DNA of 64,000 nt from Pedobacter foliorum (GCF_013266735.1 NZ_JABSNU010000006.1:124001-188000), one strand, 5' to 3'. Counted from the stretch's first letter, positions 17,719 to 27,556 are shown. Program-made: numbers and translations. The notes: generated by a model from the sequence alone, not told the origin.

Positions 17719-19620
17719 CTAGTAAGCTCTTTGATTGTTTCCTTCTTTCCAGTTTACAAAGGCTTTGTTAACAACCCTATTTCCTCCTGGAGTTGGATAA
17801 TTACCTGAGAAATACCAATCGCCAGAATGATTTGGACAAGCTACATGCAAATTATCTAGAGTCTGATAAATTACCTCTACTTCTGCATTGATATTTTCTG
17901 GAGTAATAATTTTGGTAATTTGTGCCGAGATTTCTTCTTGTGTAAATGGTCTATAAATATCTTTCACATGATTTACAATCTGCTCTTTAGGAAGCAACAA
18001 TGAGGCTTTACACTTCTGATATACCTCTTCTATCACATTCTCCATACCACGAGCTTTTAACAGCTGAATTGCTGCTTCAAAAGCTACAAACTGTCCCATC
18101 TTAGACATATCTATACCATAGCAATCAGGATAACGTATCTGAGGTGCTGATGAAACGATAATAATCTTTTTAGGATGTAATCTGTCGATGATTTTGATGA
18201 TACTCTGTTTAAGAGTTGTACCTCTAACAATTGAATCATCAACTGCCACTAAAGTATCAGTATGATTTTTGATTACTCCGTAAGTTGTATCGTAAACATG
18301 GGCAACCATATCTCCTCTATCTGCATCCTGAGTAATAAATGTTCTTAACTTAACATCCTTAATCGCTAATTTCTCAACTCTTGGAGTCATAGATAATAAC
18401 TCATCCAATTGCTCATCGTTCAAGGTATCTTTACGATGTAATAAGGTGTCTTTCTGTACAGTTCTTATATAACTATGCAGCCCTTCTACCATTCCATAAA
18501 ATGAAACTTCAGCTGTGTTAGGTATAAAAGAGAATACGGTATTTTTTAAATCAGATTTTACGGCATTAAGTATCTGCTTACAAAGCAATGCACCTAAATG
18601 CTTTCTTTCTCTATAGATTTCTGCATCACTGCCTCTTGAGAAATAGATGCGTTCAAAAGAGCAAGCTCTTTTTTCTTCCGGCTCTCTAAAGATCTCTTGA
18701 GTTACAGTTCCATTCTTCTTAACAATAAGTGCATGGCCTGGCTCAATTTCTTTAACATCTTTAAATGGAATATTAAATGCAGTTTGAATTGCCGGGCGCT
18801 CAGAAGCAGCTACAACAATTTCATCATCCTGATAATAAAAAGCCGGACGTATGCCTGAAGGATCGCGAAGAATAAATGCATCTCCATTTCCAACAATACC
18901 GGAAATCGCGTAACCGCCATCCCAGTTTTTTGCAGAACGTTTTAAGATTTTAGCAATATCTAAATTCTCTGAGATTTTATGAGTGATCTGAACATTGTCA
19001 AGCCCTTCTTTTTTGTATTCATCAAAAAGCTCTTGATTTTCATCATCAAGGAAGTGACCTATTTTCTCTAAAACAGTAACAGTATCTGCCTGCTCTTTTG
19101 GATGCTGACCAAGCTCATAAAGTTGCTCCAATAACTCATCAACATTAGTCATGTTAAAGTTACCGGCAATAACAAGATTACGGGTCATCCAGTTGTTCTG
19201 ACGTAAAAATGGATGGCAGTTTTCTATACTGTTTTTGCCATGTGTTCCATAACGTAAATGGCCTAGTAAAACTTCACCAATAAAACTCACATTAGATTTT
19301 AACCACTCCGCATCCTGCATCAATTCAGGAGTTTCGTTTTGAATATCAACAAATTTATTCTGAACGTAACCAAAGATATCCGCAACAGCATTTTGTGCCA
19401 TTGAACGGTATCTGCTAATGTAGCGATGACCTGGTTTTACATCTAGTTTAATTGTTGCGATCCCTGCTCCATCCTGCCCACGGTTATGCTGCTTTTCCAT
19501 TAACAGATAAAGCTTGTTAAGTCCGTAAAGTGCAGTCCCGTATTTTTCCTGGTAGTATGAGAGAGGTTTTAAAAGGCGAATAAAGGCTATTCCGCATTCA
19601 TGTTTTATCGAGTCACTCAT
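17719..19620 (-). CDS. purF: Amidophosphoribosyltransferase (PurF) family protein
   Basis: 633 residues. The class II amidotransferase Cys is at position 9 (HECGIAF), so activation would need removal of eight residues. RGQDGAGIA follows near residue 48. The PRPP-binding motif VAVDDSIVRGTTLK is at about residues 455-468, diagnostic for PurF, which starts purine synthesis by making phosphoribosylamine from PRPP and glutamine. It is about 130 residues longer than E. coli PurF, with extra sequence in the amidotransferase half and at the C-terminus. Bacteroidetes can carry a long PurF-like form beside a standard one, so it might be a paralogue rather than the only PurF. Confidence 0.82.
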   Translation of the reverse strand: MSDSIKHECGIAFIRLLKPLSYYQEKYGTALYGLNKLYLLMEKQHNRGQDGAGIATIKLDVKPGHRYISRYRSMAQNAVADIFGYVQNKFVDIQNETPELMQDAEWLKSNVSFIGEVLLGHLRYGTHGKNSIENCHPFLRQNNWMTRNLVIAGNFNMTNVDELLEQLYELGQHPKEQADTVTVLEKIGHFLDDENQELFDEYKKEGLDNVQITHKISENLDIAKILKRSAKNWDGGYAISGIVGNGDAFILRDPSGIRPAFYYQDDEIVVAASERPAIQTAFNIPFKDVKEIEPGHALIVKKNGTVTQEIFREPEEKRACSFERIYFSRGSDAEIYRERKHLGALLCKQILNAVKSDLKNTVFSFIPNTAEVSFYGMVEGLHSYIRTVQKDTLLHRKDTLNDEQLDELLSMTPRVEKLAIKDVKLRTFITQDADRGDMVAHVYDTTYGVIKNHTDTLVAVDDSIVRGTTLKQSIIKIIDRLHPKKIIIVSSAPQIRYPDCYGIDMSKMGQFVAFEAAIQLLKARGMENVIEEVYQKCKASLLLPKEQIVNHVKDIYRPFTQEEISAQITKIITPENINAEVEVIYQTLDNLHVACPNHSGDWYFSGNYPTPGGNRVVNKAFVNWKEGNNQRAY

Positions 19621-19638
19621 TAGTTGTTATTTGAGCGG

Positions 19639-19646
19639 CAAATTTA
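19639..19646 (-). promoter_or_regulatory. -7 element before the PurF-family gene
   Basis: Reads TAAATTTG on the minus strand, matching TAnnTTTG, about 20 bases before the start codon. No TTG box at 19-base spacing was seen. Confidence 0.4.
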
Positions 19647-19701
19647 CCGTTAATAATAATTAGAACCTAGAAAGAAATACAATCTTTAGGTCAGATTATA
19701 A

Positions 19702-20535
19702 TTATCGGATATTCAAGCTGATACGTTCAGAAACAACATCTGCTCCAAAAAATATCGAGGCGTGTGTATTAAACACTTCCGCATCTCCTGAGGTAAAAAA
19801 TGACTTCTTACCCTCTACACCAACCTTTGAGGCAATTTCAGGATGATTTTTTAAATATTGAACTAAACTATTCGCAACGATATCCCCTTGCCCCAATAGG
19901 CTTACATTTTCGGGTAACATTTCCTTTATTTTAGGAATAAGTAATGGATAATGCGTGCAGGCTAAGAGGATACAATCAATGTTATTATCCTTATCAAGTA
20001 ATTCATTAATGTATTTTTCTACAAAATAATCCGCTCCCGGATCCAGATGCTCATTGTTCTCTACCAAAGGCACCCACATCGGACAACTTTGCTGTAACAC
20101 CTTTACTTCAGGAAAAAACTTATTGATTTCTATAAGATAGGATTCAGAATTGACGGTTCCACGGGTTCCCATAACACCAATAGTTTTTGATGAAGTAAAT
20201 CCTCCAACTACTTCGGCGGTTGGTCTGATCACCCCAAGAACTCTATTATTGGGATACTTAACAGGAAGCACTTTCTGTTGTATGGAACGTAGGGCTTTTG
20301 CAGAGGCAGTATTGCAGGCTAGGATAACCAACTGGCACCCCTGAGCAAATAACCATTCCACGCACTCTAAAGTGTACTGATATACGGTATCAAATGAATG
20401 ATCTCCATAAGGCGAACGCGCATTATCACCAAAATAGATATAGTTGTATTGTGGCAACTTTTCAGCTATTGATTTAAACACAGTTAAACCACCATAACCT
20501 GAATCGAAAACACCTATGGAATGCTTAATATTCAT
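19702..20535 (-). CDS. murI: Glutamate racemase
   Basis: 277 residues from ATG at 20535. It makes D-glutamate for peptidoglycan. IGVFDSGYGGLTV at the N-terminus, YFGDNARSPYG, then the two catalytic cysteines: Cys74 in LACNTASA and Cys193 in LLACTHYPLL. An upstream in-frame codon at 20565 is rejected because it lies inside a terminator hairpin and the family starts at about MNIKHSIGVFDSG. The hairpin's T-run ends 4 bases before this ATG, so murI expression must depend on read-through or on an unseen start. It follows the bamA-skp block on the same strand. Confidence 0.94.
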   Translation of the reverse strand: MNIKHSIGVFDSGYGGLTVFKSIAEKLPQYNYIYFGDNARSPYGDHSFDTVYQYTLECVEWLFAQGCQLVILACNTASAKALRSIQQKVLPVKYPNNRVLGVIRPTAEVVGGFTSSKTIGVMGTRGTVNSESYLIEINKFFPEVKVLQQSCPMWVPLVENNEHLDPGADYFVEKYINELLDKDNNIDCILLACTHYPLLIPKIKEMLPENVSLLGQGDIVANSLVQYLKNHPEIASKVGVEGKKSFFTSGDAEVFNTHASIFFGADVVSERISLNIR

Positions 20536-20538
20536 TGT

Positions 20539-20574
20539 AAAAAAAACGGGATTGAGTTTTATCACTCAATCCCG
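20539..20574 (-). terminator. Terminator hairpin touching the murI start codon
   Basis: CGGGATTGAGT (20547-20557) pairs perfectly with ACTCAATCCCG (20564-20574) around six bases. On the minus strand it is followed by eight T (20546-20539), and the murI ATG begins at 20535. It ends the skp/ompH transcript but lies in the murI ribosome-binding region, so it may act as an attenuator. Confidence 0.85.
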
Positions 20575-20641
20575 CAATTTAAATATTTTTTCCTCTACAA
20601 ACTGTCTTCTTTCGAATGTTGTGACAGAGGTGTGATTTTGA

Positions 20642-21205
20642 TTATTTCTTAGGCGCTGGAGCTGTTGCAGTAGCAGTAATACCTAATTTAGTTTTAACAA
20701 GTGGAGTGATATCTTCACCACCATCCCAATAAACTAAAGATTGGTTTGCAGTATCAAATACATAAGCAAAACCTTTTTCTTTTGAAACAGCTTTAATAGC
20801 TGCATCAGCTTTAACCTGAATAGGGTTAAAAAGTTCTGCATTTTTATTTTCTAATTCTTGTTGAGCTTTTCCTTTTGCGTCAGTGATACGTTTCTCTAAA
20901 TCCTGCAATTCAGCACCTGCTGTTTGTAGTTCTTTACCAACAACTTCTTTGTTTGCTTCGCTCATCGTTTTTTCTTTGGCCTGAGCTGCTTGATACTTAG
21001 TCTGATATTCAGTAATCATTTTTTCAATATCAGCTGTTTTCGTTTTTTGAAACGCTTCTAAAGTAGTTCTGGCAGTTTTAACTTCCGGCATTGCTTCAAT
21101 AATTGCTGCTGAATTTAAGTGTGCCAATTTTTGTTGTGCATTTGCGATGTTGACAGTGAACAATAACCCAGCTGTTACAAAAAATGCGTTCATTAACTTT
21201 CTCAT
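20642..21205 (-). CDS. OmpH/Skp-family periplasmic chaperone (second copy)
   Basis: 187 residues with a signal peptide (cut after ANA, before QQKLAHL). Then comes the OmpH/Skp pattern: a short strand (KLAHLNSAAIIEAMPE), a long Lys/Glu/Gln-rich coiled coil at about residues 45-125, and a closing strand (GFAYVFDTANQSLVYWDGGEDIT). Skp-type trimers hold unfolded outer-membrane proteins on the way to BamA. It lies directly after another family member and bamA, so co-expression is likely. The C-terminal TATATAPAPKK tail is specific to this copy. Confidence 0.87.
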   Translation of the reverse strand: MRKLMNAFFVTAGLLFTVNIANAQQKLAHLNSAAIIEAMPEVKTARTTLEAFQKTKTADIEKMITEYQTKYQAAQAKEKTMSEANKEVVGKELQTAGAELQDLEKRITDAKGKAQQELENKNAELFNPIQVKADAAIKAVSKEKGFAYVFDTANQSLVYWDGGEDITPLVKTKLGITATATAPAPKK

Positions 21206-21251
21206 CTTTATTTTTCTTAATAATTGTTTTTAATTTATCTGTTTGTGTGTT

Positions 21252-21782
21252 CTATTTTAACATTGTTCCAGGCTTAAAACCCAGTCTTACTATAACGTCA
21301 TTACTTACATCATAAGTACTACTTGCATAGATCATCATTGTTGCCTCGCTACTCTTATCAAAAATAAAATCGAGAATTTTAACTTTCGCTACTTCAGCAA
21401 TGGCCTTTGTTACCTTCTCCTGAATAGGGCTTAGTAATTTTGAACGGGTCTGGAAAAGATCCCCTTCAGGGCCAAATATCTTACGCTGAAAATCTTTAGC
21501 TGCTTTCTCTTTTTCTATGATCTCGTTCTCTCTTCTCTTGCGCATATCTTCAGTTAACAATACCTGATCGGCCTGATAAGCTTTATACATCTTATCAATT
21601 TCTGTAAAGTTCGCATCAACTTTCTCTTGCCATTGTTGCGACAATACATTCATTTGATCAAGAGCTGATTTATACTCAGGTAAATGTTTAAGGATATACT
21701 CAGTATCTACATAAGCAAACTTTTGCGCAGATGCCCCAAACCCTACTAAAAGCAAAAAGCATATTAAAAAGTATTTTTTCAT
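21252..21782 (-). CDS. OmpH/Skp-family periplasmic chaperone (first copy)
   Basis: 176 residues from ATG at 21782, chosen over 21794 because it starts the signal peptide cleanly (MKKYFLICFLLLVGFGASA, then QKFAYVDTEY). A charged coiled coil covers about residues 40-115, followed by a conserved end (ILDFIFDKSSEATMMIYA). It begins 20 bases after bamA on the same strand. Its role should be to carry unfolded outer-membrane proteins across the periplasm. The pair of non-identical Skp proteins next to bamA is a common Bacteroidetes arrangement. Confidence 0.87.
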   Translation of the reverse strand: MKKYFLICFLLLVGFGASAQKFAYVDTEYILKHLPEYKSALDQMNVLSQQWQEKVDANFTEIDKMYKAYQADQVLLTEDMRKRRENEIIEKEKAAKDFQRKIFGPEGDLFQTRSKLLSPIQEKVTKAIAEVAKVKILDFIFDKSSEATMMIYASSTYDVSNDVIVRLGFKPGTMLK

Positions 21783-21801
21783 TTTTAAAAGCATTAATTA
21801 A

Positions 21802-24342
21802 TTAAAATCCTCCCAATTGTTGAGCAATACTGAAAGTAAAGTTTTGTTTTCCTCCATCAGCAATATTAGGAATCTTATCAAAAGCATGCCCGTAATCAAT
21901 ACCCAACATTCCAAATATCGGTAAAAATATTCTAGCACCAATACCTGCAGTCCTTCTAACGTTAAAAGGATTAAAATCAGCGAACTTATTCCATGTATTA
22001 CCACCCTCAGCAAATGCCACTATAAATGCTGTTGCTTGCTGACTTGCAATCACAGGGTATCTTAATTCCATTACATACTTGGTAAAGATAGGACTTCCTG
22101 AGTTTTGTGCAATATTAGCATCAGATCCTTGCGGTATAACTGCATTATTTGCATAACCACGCATTTTAATTACTTCTGAACCTTGTAAGAAATCGAATCC
22201 TTGCATACCATCACCCCCTAATTTAAAACGCTCAAATGCTGATTGACCAACTGCTGAGTTATATGTTCCAAGGAAACCAAACTGAGCTTGTGCCATCACT
22301 ACAAATTTTCCTGCTAATCTTTGGAACCACTGAGATTCAAACTTCCATTTGTGGTACTCAGTAAATTTGTAACGCTGCTTATCAGATGCTGTTGCATAAT
22401 TAAGACCATTTATAAGAGAGTATGGTGGCGTTGCCTGAATAGTAAACTTAAAGTACGATCCTTCAGTTGGGAAAATCTGGTGGTTTCTTGAATCTCTACT
22501 CAACTCCTGAGTTAAGTTAAGGTTATAAGAAGTACCAGTGTTAAATAAATATCCAGGATAGTTATTTAGGATATACTGTTGAACATTGATCGCATGAGTT
22601 AACTGGAAATAGTTATCAGGGAAATTCAACCTTCTGCCTAAACTAACCGTAACACCATTTAAACGAATCTTCTGGAAGTTAGAATTCCCAGGTTTCAAAC
22701 CATTTGACTGTAATGAGGTAAATGCACTAACACCAAAACTTATTGGTTTCTTACCACCAAGCCAAGGCTCAGAGAAAGAGAAGCTATAAGATTGATAATA
22801 TTTACCATTGGTTTGTCCACGAAGACTTAACTTCTGACCATCACCTTTTGGTAAAGGTTTATAGGCATCAAGATTAAATATATTCTTTAATGAGAAGTTA
22901 TTAAAAGTTAATCCTAACGTTCCAATAATGTTACCACCACCAAAACCACCTGATAATTCGATCTGATCTGAAGGTTTTTCTTCAACCGCATACTCAATAT
23001 CAACAGTACCATCGGCAGGATTTGGCTTAGGAGTAGGAACTGTTTTTGATTCATCAAAATTACCCAATTGTCCAATCTCACGAACAGTACGTATTAACAG
23101 TTCTTTAGAAAATTTCTCTCCTGGCTTAGTACGAATTTCTCTTAATACTACCCTATCATTTGTGATGGTATTTCCTTTAAGTGTAATACGGTTATTGGTG
23201 TACTGAGGTCCTTCATAAATGCGCATTTCAACGTCAACTGTATCACCATGGATTCTCGTCTGTACAGGATCTACGTTAAAAGTCAAATAACCATCATTAA
23301 GGTAAATGCTGGAAACATCATCTCCATTTGCACTACCTCTTAATTTCTTTTCAAGCTTTTCCTCACTAAATACTTCTCCCTTTTCAATACCAAGAGCCAT
23401 CTCCAGCATTTTAGTCGTATACTTAGCATTACCAGCCCATGTTATATCACCAAAATAATATTTAGGCCCTTCATAAACATCAATATCTATACCTATCGAC
23501 TTATCATTATATTGATAAATACTGTCTTTCAAAATAACGGCATCACGGTAACCTCTGTCTTGCATTTTAGCAACCAGGGTAACTTTATCCTCATCATATT
23601 TTTCCTTATTGAACTTACCGGATCCAAATACTTTATAGAATGCCTGTTGCTTTGTTTTCTTTAAAAACTTGCGAAGCTTAGCTGATGAAAACTCTTTATT
23701 TCCTGTAAAGTTGATCTCATGAACCTTTACCTTTCGGCCCTTATCAACATGTACTTCTAAAATCATCCCATTTTCCAGACTAGGATCAGGTTTGGTTTTA
23801 TATTCAACAGTAGTAAAGAAGTAACCCTTTCCTAAAAGGAATTTCTTAATTGTTGCAGTTGTTGAATTGTATAAATTGTCATTGATAATAGATTTCCCGC
23901 TCTTTTCATTTAATTTCTCCATGATGTCAGTCTTTTGCGACTTACTTACACCACTAATCTCAAATGAACTTAAACGCGGTCGCTCAACAACTTCAATATC
24001 AAAATAAACAGTATCCTCTACAATTTTAGCGATATCTAACTGCACATCATCAAACAAGCCCTGAGCCCATAAGGTTTTTATTGCATTGGCCGTTGCTTCA
24101 CCGGGCAATATAATACGCTCTCCTTTTATCAATTTAGATAGAGTGATGATTACATCCTTATCAATGAAATGAGTTCCGGTAAGCGTTGTACCTCCAATAA
24201 TGTACTCTTTTGGGTTAAAATAATCCAAATCCAAGCCTTTAACTTTAAAGCTTGGTGGTGCAGTATTGGACGGTCGGGTAATTTGTGCCATTGATGGTAA
24301 ACCAATCAATAACAATAATATGAGTTGATATATTCTTTTCAT
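21802..24342 (-). CDS. bamA: Outer membrane protein assembly factor BamA
   Basis: 846 residues. A signal peptide (cut after SMA, before QITRPSN) is followed by POTRA repeats over about residues 35-440 (for example VKVHEINFTGNKEFSSAKLRKFL and YFGDITWAGNAKYT). The C-terminal half is the surface-antigen beta barrel, with LGGDGMQGFDFLQGSEVIKMRGY near residue 700 and a terminal aromatic residue (QQLGGF). It inserts beta-barrel proteins into the outer membrane. It follows uppS and precedes two Skp-type chaperones on the same strand. Confidence 0.94.
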   Translation of the reverse strand: MKRIYQLILLLLIGLPSMAQITRPSNTAPPSFKVKGLDLDYFNPKEYIIGGTTLTGTHFIDKDVIITLSKLIKGERIILPGEATANAIKTLWAQGLFDDVQLDIAKIVEDTVYFDIEVVERPRLSSFEISGVSKSQKTDIMEKLNEKSGKSIINDNLYNSTTATIKKFLLGKGYFFTTVEYKTKPDPSLENGMILEVHVDKGRKVKVHEINFTGNKEFSSAKLRKFLKKTKQQAFYKVFGSGKFNKEKYDEDKVTLVAKMQDRGYRDAVILKDSIYQYNDKSIGIDIDVYEGPKYYFGDITWAGNAKYTTKMLEMALGIEKGEVFSEEKLEKKLRGSANGDDVSSIYLNDGYLTFNVDPVQTRIHGDTVDVEMRIYEGPQYTNNRITLKGNTITNDRVVLREIRTKPGEKFSKELLIRTVREIGQLGNFDESKTVPTPKPNPADGTVDIEYAVEEKPSDQIELSGGFGGGNIIGTLGLTFNNFSLKNIFNLDAYKPLPKGDGQKLSLRGQTNGKYYQSYSFSFSEPWLGGKKPISFGVSAFTSLQSNGLKPGNSNFQKIRLNGVTVSLGRRLNFPDNYFQLTHAINVQQYILNNYPGYLFNTGTSYNLNLTQELSRDSRNHQIFPTEGSYFKFTIQATPPYSLINGLNYATASDKQRYKFTEYHKWKFESQWFQRLAGKFVVMAQAQFGFLGTYNSAVGQSAFERFKLGGDGMQGFDFLQGSEVIKMRGYANNAVIPQGSDANIAQNSGSPIFTKYVMELRYPVIASQQATAFIVAFAEGGNTWNKFADFNPFNVRRTAGIGARIFLPIFGMLGIDYGHAFDKIPNIADGGKQNFTFSIAQQLGGF

Positions 24343-24405
24343 TTACAATCTAAAAATCGATGCTAAGTTAATTTAAACACATGTTAAAAAGTGTTAAAAG
24401 TAAAA

Positions 24406-25146
24406 TTAGTTCAATTGTTCACTAATTTTACCAAAGCGGCGTTCGCGTTTTTGATAGTCTACAATAGCCTCAAAAAGGTCTTCTCGCCTAAAGTCAGGCC
24501 ATAAGGTTTCTGTAAAGTAAAGCTCCGTGTAAGCCATTTGCCATAACAGAAAATTACTAACCCTATGTTCACCGCTCGTCCTGATCATGAGTTCAGGATC
24601 TGGGATATTTACGGTGGTTAACTCAGCTGCAAAATTTTCTTCATTAATGTCTTCTATATTTATCTTTTGATCTTTAACCTTCTGTGCCAGCTTCTTAGCT
24701 GCATCTATAATTTCCCATTTTGCACTATAGCTTAAAGCCAATGTTAAAGTACAGCGAGTATTATTTGCCGTTTTTTCCATAGCACTATGCAAATCCTCAA
24801 TACATTTTTGGGGTAGCGAAGCAATATCACCTATAGCATTTAAACGGATATTATTCTTGTTGAGAGTAGCTGTTTCCTGATTAATTGTCGATATCAACAA
24901 CTCCATCAAAGCATTAACCTCTTCTATAGGCCTATTCCAGTTTTCTGTAGAGAAAGCATAAACAGTTAAATATTTGATACCTATATCAGCGCAACCTTCA
25001 ACAATGTCTTTCACAGACAGAACACCACTTTCATGTCCAAAGTGTCTGAATTTACCCTGATTTTTAGCCCATCGGCCATTTCCATCCATGATGATGGCAA
25101 TGTGCTCTGGCAAACGTGTTACGTCGATTTGTTCTTTAAATCCCAT
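24406..25146 (-). CDS. uppS: Undecaprenyl diphosphate synthase
   Basis: 246 residues, standard size. HIAIIMDGNGRWAKNQG (catalytic Asp at about residue 20), then FRHFGHESG, YAFSTENWNRP, and near the C-terminus ELMIRTSGEHRVSNFLLWQMAYTEL with the conserved RTSGE and Arg/Asn/Phe residues. It condenses isopentenyl units with farnesyl diphosphate to make the C55 carrier lipid used for peptidoglycan and surface polysaccharide. It lies between the DUF6089 barrel gene and bamA in the envelope block. Confidence 0.96.
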   Translation of the reverse strand: MGFKEQIDVTRLPEHIAIIMDGNGRWAKNQGKFRHFGHESGVLSVKDIVEGCADIGIKYLTVYAFSTENWNRPIEEVNALMELLISTINQETATLNKNNIRLNAIGDIASLPQKCIEDLHSAMEKTANNTRCTLTLALSYSAKWEIIDAAKKLAQKVKDQKINIEDINEENFAAELTTVNIPDPELMIRTSGEHRVSNFLLWQMAYTELYFTETLWPDFRREDLFEAIVDYQKRERRFGKISEQLN

Positions 25147-25164
25147 TAATTTCCTGCAATATGC

Positions 25165-25965
25165 CTAAAATGTATAACATTTTTGGGACACAAAGGTATA
25201 AGATATGCCTATACCTACAAACATATATGTATCTCTTTTTCTAAAATCACCTCTCTGACTACCTACAGGGCCATAACCAGTTGCCCCTGTGGGATTTGAA
25301 AGGTATTGATTAATGGGAGTAGAGGGATATTTCCCACTAACATCGTCCAAATAATCAGTATAAGCGGTACGGTAACCAATCTGGCTAAATAACCCCCAAT
25401 TTTCTTTTAATCTCACCTTTACCCCTACCCCATATGGAATAGTTAAACTATAATTCTTATAAGGAACTGCATCCTTACCATCTTCCTTTTCTGTTTTATA
25501 TGGCCTCAACTTAACATTATCATACTTAATGCCATTATATTCAGGATAAGTAGCTCTGGGATTATACAATACACCTCCTACTCCTGTAAAAATGTAAGGA
25601 GAAAATATCTTGGTTCCGCCTCCTGCAAAGTATTCAAAAAAATTAAAATCAACTTGCAGGCTTACTTCATTTAGAGCTGTACTAAAATTAAGCCCCCTAT
25701 CCCGAAAATCCTGATTATCTGATTTCGTATCATCCCCTTTTATCTTTCCATAAGTATAGTGAAGTCCAAAAGCCCAATATGGATTTATATTCGCTTTCAC
25801 AAATGCACCAGCAGAAACACCGCTTATCTTTAGTGGCTTGTTTTGATTCAAATCACCCAAATAGCCTGAGCCTCCGACAACAGCACCCACTTCAAAAACC
25901 TGGGCCTTTGCACTAATTCCGCAAAGGAACATAGCAATAAAATAAACAAGTTGTTTTTTATACAT
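25165..25965 (-). CDS. DUF6089-type outer membrane beta-barrel protein
   Basis: 266 residues from ATG at 25965, one base after the nadK stop. The start at 25986 would overlap nadK and is not needed. A signal peptide (MYKKQLVYFIAMFLCGISAKA, before QVFEVGA) precedes alternating hydrophobic strands. VGAVVGGSGYLGDLNQ at the mature N-terminus and YTFGFHY-like strands are typical of the DUF6089 barrels found next to nadK and uppS in many Bacteroidetes. It is probably an 8-12-stranded outer-membrane barrel; no enzymatic motif. Function unknown. Confidence 0.8.
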   Translation of the reverse strand: MYKKQLVYFIAMFLCGISAKAQVFEVGAVVGGSGYLGDLNQNKPLKISGVSAGAFVKANINPYWAFGLHYTYGKIKGDDTKSDNQDFRDRGLNFSTALNEVSLQVDFNFFEYFAGGGTKIFSPYIFTGVGGVLYNPRATYPEYNGIKYDNVKLRPYKTEKEDGKDAVPYKNYSLTIPYGVGVKVRLKENWGLFSQIGYRTAYTDYLDDVSGKYPSTPINQYLSNPTGATGYGPVGSQRGDFRKRDTYMFVGIGISYTFVSQKCYTF

Positions 25966-25966
25966 T

Positions 25967-26848
25967 CTAATAATTCCGCGTATCAATGCCCCAAAGCAAT
26001 TTATTTCTTAATGTAGTTAAGTAGGTTTCATTATTAAGCCTGATTAAATTTACGTGAAAGCTCGCTTTATTCAGTATTATTTTAACAGACCTATCTACCG
26101 TCTCTGTTCTTGAATCACAGGAAACCAAAAATTTAGAACTTCTGGCCTCAATTTCAAAGGTTAACGACACATCGTCAGGAATAATTACAGGCCGTACATT
26201 TAAGTTATGAGGTGCAATAGGAGTAATTACAAAGTTCTGAGAACTAGGATAAATAATTGGCCCACCGCAGCTTAAGGAATAAGCCGTAGAGCCTGTTGGA
26301 GTAGCTATAATTAAACCATCCGCCCAATAAGAGTTAACAAATTCATTGTTCATGTAGGCATGGATAATCATCATCGCTGAGTTGTCTCTTCTATGAATAG
26401 TTATATCATTCAGAGCGAAGTTTTCGTCACCAAATAAGCCTTGTTTAGAAGCGACACTCAATAAAGTCCTTTTATCAAGCGTGAACTCTCTATTGTGCAA
26501 TGCTTCAAAGGCCTTCTTTATCTCATCCTTATTAATACTTGCCAAAAAACCTAAACGGCCAAAGTTAATCCCTATTACAGGAATTCCTGAATCACGGATT
26601 AACGACAATGTATCTAATAAAGTTCCGTCTCCTCCTAAACTCAGCAACACATCCGTTTCTCCTAAAAGATCATCGTGACATGTAAAAACCTGAATATTAG
26701 CAGGTAATTTTATTTTATCCTTTATATAATCAAGGTATTTATTATAAACAAGAATTGGGTTTTTATAACTATCGAGGACATTAAATACTTCCTGCACATA
26801 CGGCAATACACTATTATTGAACTCTCTACCGTAAATTGCAATCTTCAT
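25967..26848 (-). CDS. nadK: NAD kinase
   Basis: 293 residues. The diacylglycerol-kinase-like catalytic motif LLSLGGDGTLLDT has GGDGT at about residues 72-76. GINFGRLGFLA follows, then WADGLIIATPTGSTAYSLSCGGPI, the NAD-binding segment. It phosphorylates NAD to NADP using ATP (or polyphosphate in some homologues) in the cytoplasm. It sits between a CBS-domain gene and the DUF6089 barrel, an order seen widely in Bacteroidetes. Confidence 0.95.
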   Translation of the reverse strand: MKIAIYGREFNNSVLPYVQEVFNVLDSYKNPILVYNKYLDYIKDKIKLPANIQVFTCHDDLLGETDVLLSLGGDGTLLDTLSLIRDSGIPVIGINFGRLGFLASINKDEIKKAFEALHNREFTLDKRTLLSVASKQGLFGDENFALNDITIHRRDNSAMMIIHAYMNNEFVNSYWADGLIIATPTGSTAYSLSCGGPIIYPSSQNFVITPIAPHNLNVRPVIIPDDVSLTFEIEARSSKFLVSCDSRTETVDRSVKIILNKASFHVNLIRLNNETYLTTLRNKLLWGIDTRNY

Positions 26849-26893
26849 TAATGTATTTTCTTTTGGCTGTTCTGAAATCTGTATAAGCTCAGG

Positions 26894-27556
26894 CTATACA
26901 TTTAAATAATTCATAAAAGAATTAAACCTATCTTCAGTACCATTGTCGGATATGGTACTATTAAATACTGCCTTTACCTGGTAATCATAACGCTCAAAAG
27001 AAGCTATAATCCCTGAAAGTTCAGTTTTATTAATTTTCAAAGTAACTTCCAATCTGGTAGAATCTGGAAAGGATTGCACATATGATGAAAGAATCTGAGC
27101 ATTATCTGCCTCCACAATCTGAGCCATATGCGATAATGAATTGTTTCTGTTACTTATTTCCAGAACAATTATACCCCCATACTCCTTCACTGCAAAGATA
27201 TTTGAGGTATACTCTAAAAGATTGTTTATCGATATCAGACCTAAATAATTTTTCTTATAATCCAATACAGGCACTACAGAGAGGTGCAACTGATTAAACA
27301 ATCTTATAATGTCATAAACATGAACATCTTCAAATACAAATGGATTTAATATGGATAGGGACAAGCTACCGATAGCCTGCTCCACATCTCTTACTTCAAT
27401 TAAGTCGTCCTCTGAAACTAAACCTAGAAATTGAGTTTCGTTAACAATTGGTAAATGATACAATTTGAACTCAGCCATCCTGTCCAAAGATTTCTGAACA
27501 GTATCAGAAGTCTTTAGCGGTGGTATTGAATTAGATATGAGTTCAGATGCAAACAT
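26894..27556 (-). CDS. Tandem CBS-domain protein with ACT-like C-terminus
   Basis: 220 residues. Two CBS domains cover about residues 6-60 (PLKTSDTVQKSLDRMAEFKLYHLPIVNE) and 75-130 (VHVYDIIRLFNQLHLSVVPVLD). The remaining 85 residues look ACT-like (IIVLEISNRNNSLSHMAQIVEADNAQILSSYV). AcuB-type proteins have this layout and sense adenine nucleotides or amino acids; no catalytic residues are seen. Its start overlaps the hydrolase stop by one base (TAATG), and nadK follows closely, so a link to nucleotide or energy status is plausible but inferred. Confidence 0.82.
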   Translation of the reverse strand: MFASELISNSIPPLKTSDTVQKSLDRMAEFKLYHLPIVNETQFLGLVSEDDLIEVRDVEQAIGSLSLSILNPFVFEDVHVYDIIRLFNQLHLSVVPVLDYKKNYLGLISINNLLEYTSNIFAVKEYGGIIVLEISNRNNSLSHMAQIVEADNAQILSSYVQSFPDSTRLEVTLKINKTELSGIIASFERYDYQVKAVFNSTISDNGTEDRFNSFMNYLNV

